From positions 1 through 6,408 of the forward strand of contig JAEZVS010000079.1 in NCBI GenBank assembly GCA_023443145.1: a stretch of 6,408 nt of DNA, in the 5' to 3' direction. Under the pieces are notes generated by a model. That model was not told the DNA's origin and did no database searches. It was given only the letters and a program-made list of their open reading frames with translations. The stretch comes from Bacillota bacterium (GTDB taxonomy: Bacteria; Bacillota; Peptococcia; Peptococcales; Peptococcaceae). Position numbers and translations under genes: made by a program. Positions 6,398-6,408 of the stretch are shown one piece after another. Positions within the stretch are counted from its first letter, which is position 1. The number at the start of each line of letters is the position of its first letter.

Positions 6398-6408
6398 AAC
6401 GGGACGGG

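Noticed and set aside
1..6408. Signs of mobile elements, CRISPR repeats, tRNA or rRNA genes
   Set aside because: No transposase-like product, direct-repeat array, inverted terminal repeats or cloverleaf was found on either strand. The window is accounted for by the ribosomal operon, its control region and the transporter.

Overview
The window is a chromosomal segment holding the front part of the S10 ribosomal-protein operon, all on the minus strand. Upstream of it, on the same strand, is a broken gene for an SLC13/DASS-type anion transporter. The ribosomal proteins, the strong AGGAGG-type ribosome binding sites at nearly every gene, the gene order and the transporter subfamily all point to a Bacillota bacterium (Clostridia or Negativicutes-like, probably an anaerobe). 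G+C is moderate, about half by eye. I cannot name the genus.

Layout, read in the direction of transcription (high to low coordinates). 6397-4905: SLC13-family permease. It needs two repairs to read as one protein of about 497 residues: an in-frame TAA at 6338-6340, and a missing base in the run at 6120-6126. 4882-4844: an intrinsic terminator for that gene. 4823-4775: an AT-rich UP-like tract, a weak -35 and an extended -10, which form the likely S10 operon promoter. About 4768-4650: an untranslated leader of about 119 nt with two hairpins. 4649-1: rpsJ, rplC, rplD, rplW, rplB, rpsS, rplV, rpsC, rplP and a partial rpmC. Gaps between operon genes are 1-28 nt, with two overlaps.

The ten operon products are core parts of the two ribosomal subunits: S10, S19 and S3 in the 30S; L3, L4, L23, L2, L22, L16 and L29 in the 50S. 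They are almost certainly cotranscribed and translationally coupled, since the binding site of several genes lies on or over the end of the gene before. Every ribosomal protein is intact and full length except L29, which runs off the left edge. No tRNA, rRNA, CRISPR array, insertion sequence or long repeat was seen.

I found no undescribed biological system. The points most worth a second look are the doubly damaged transporter and the structured S10 leader.
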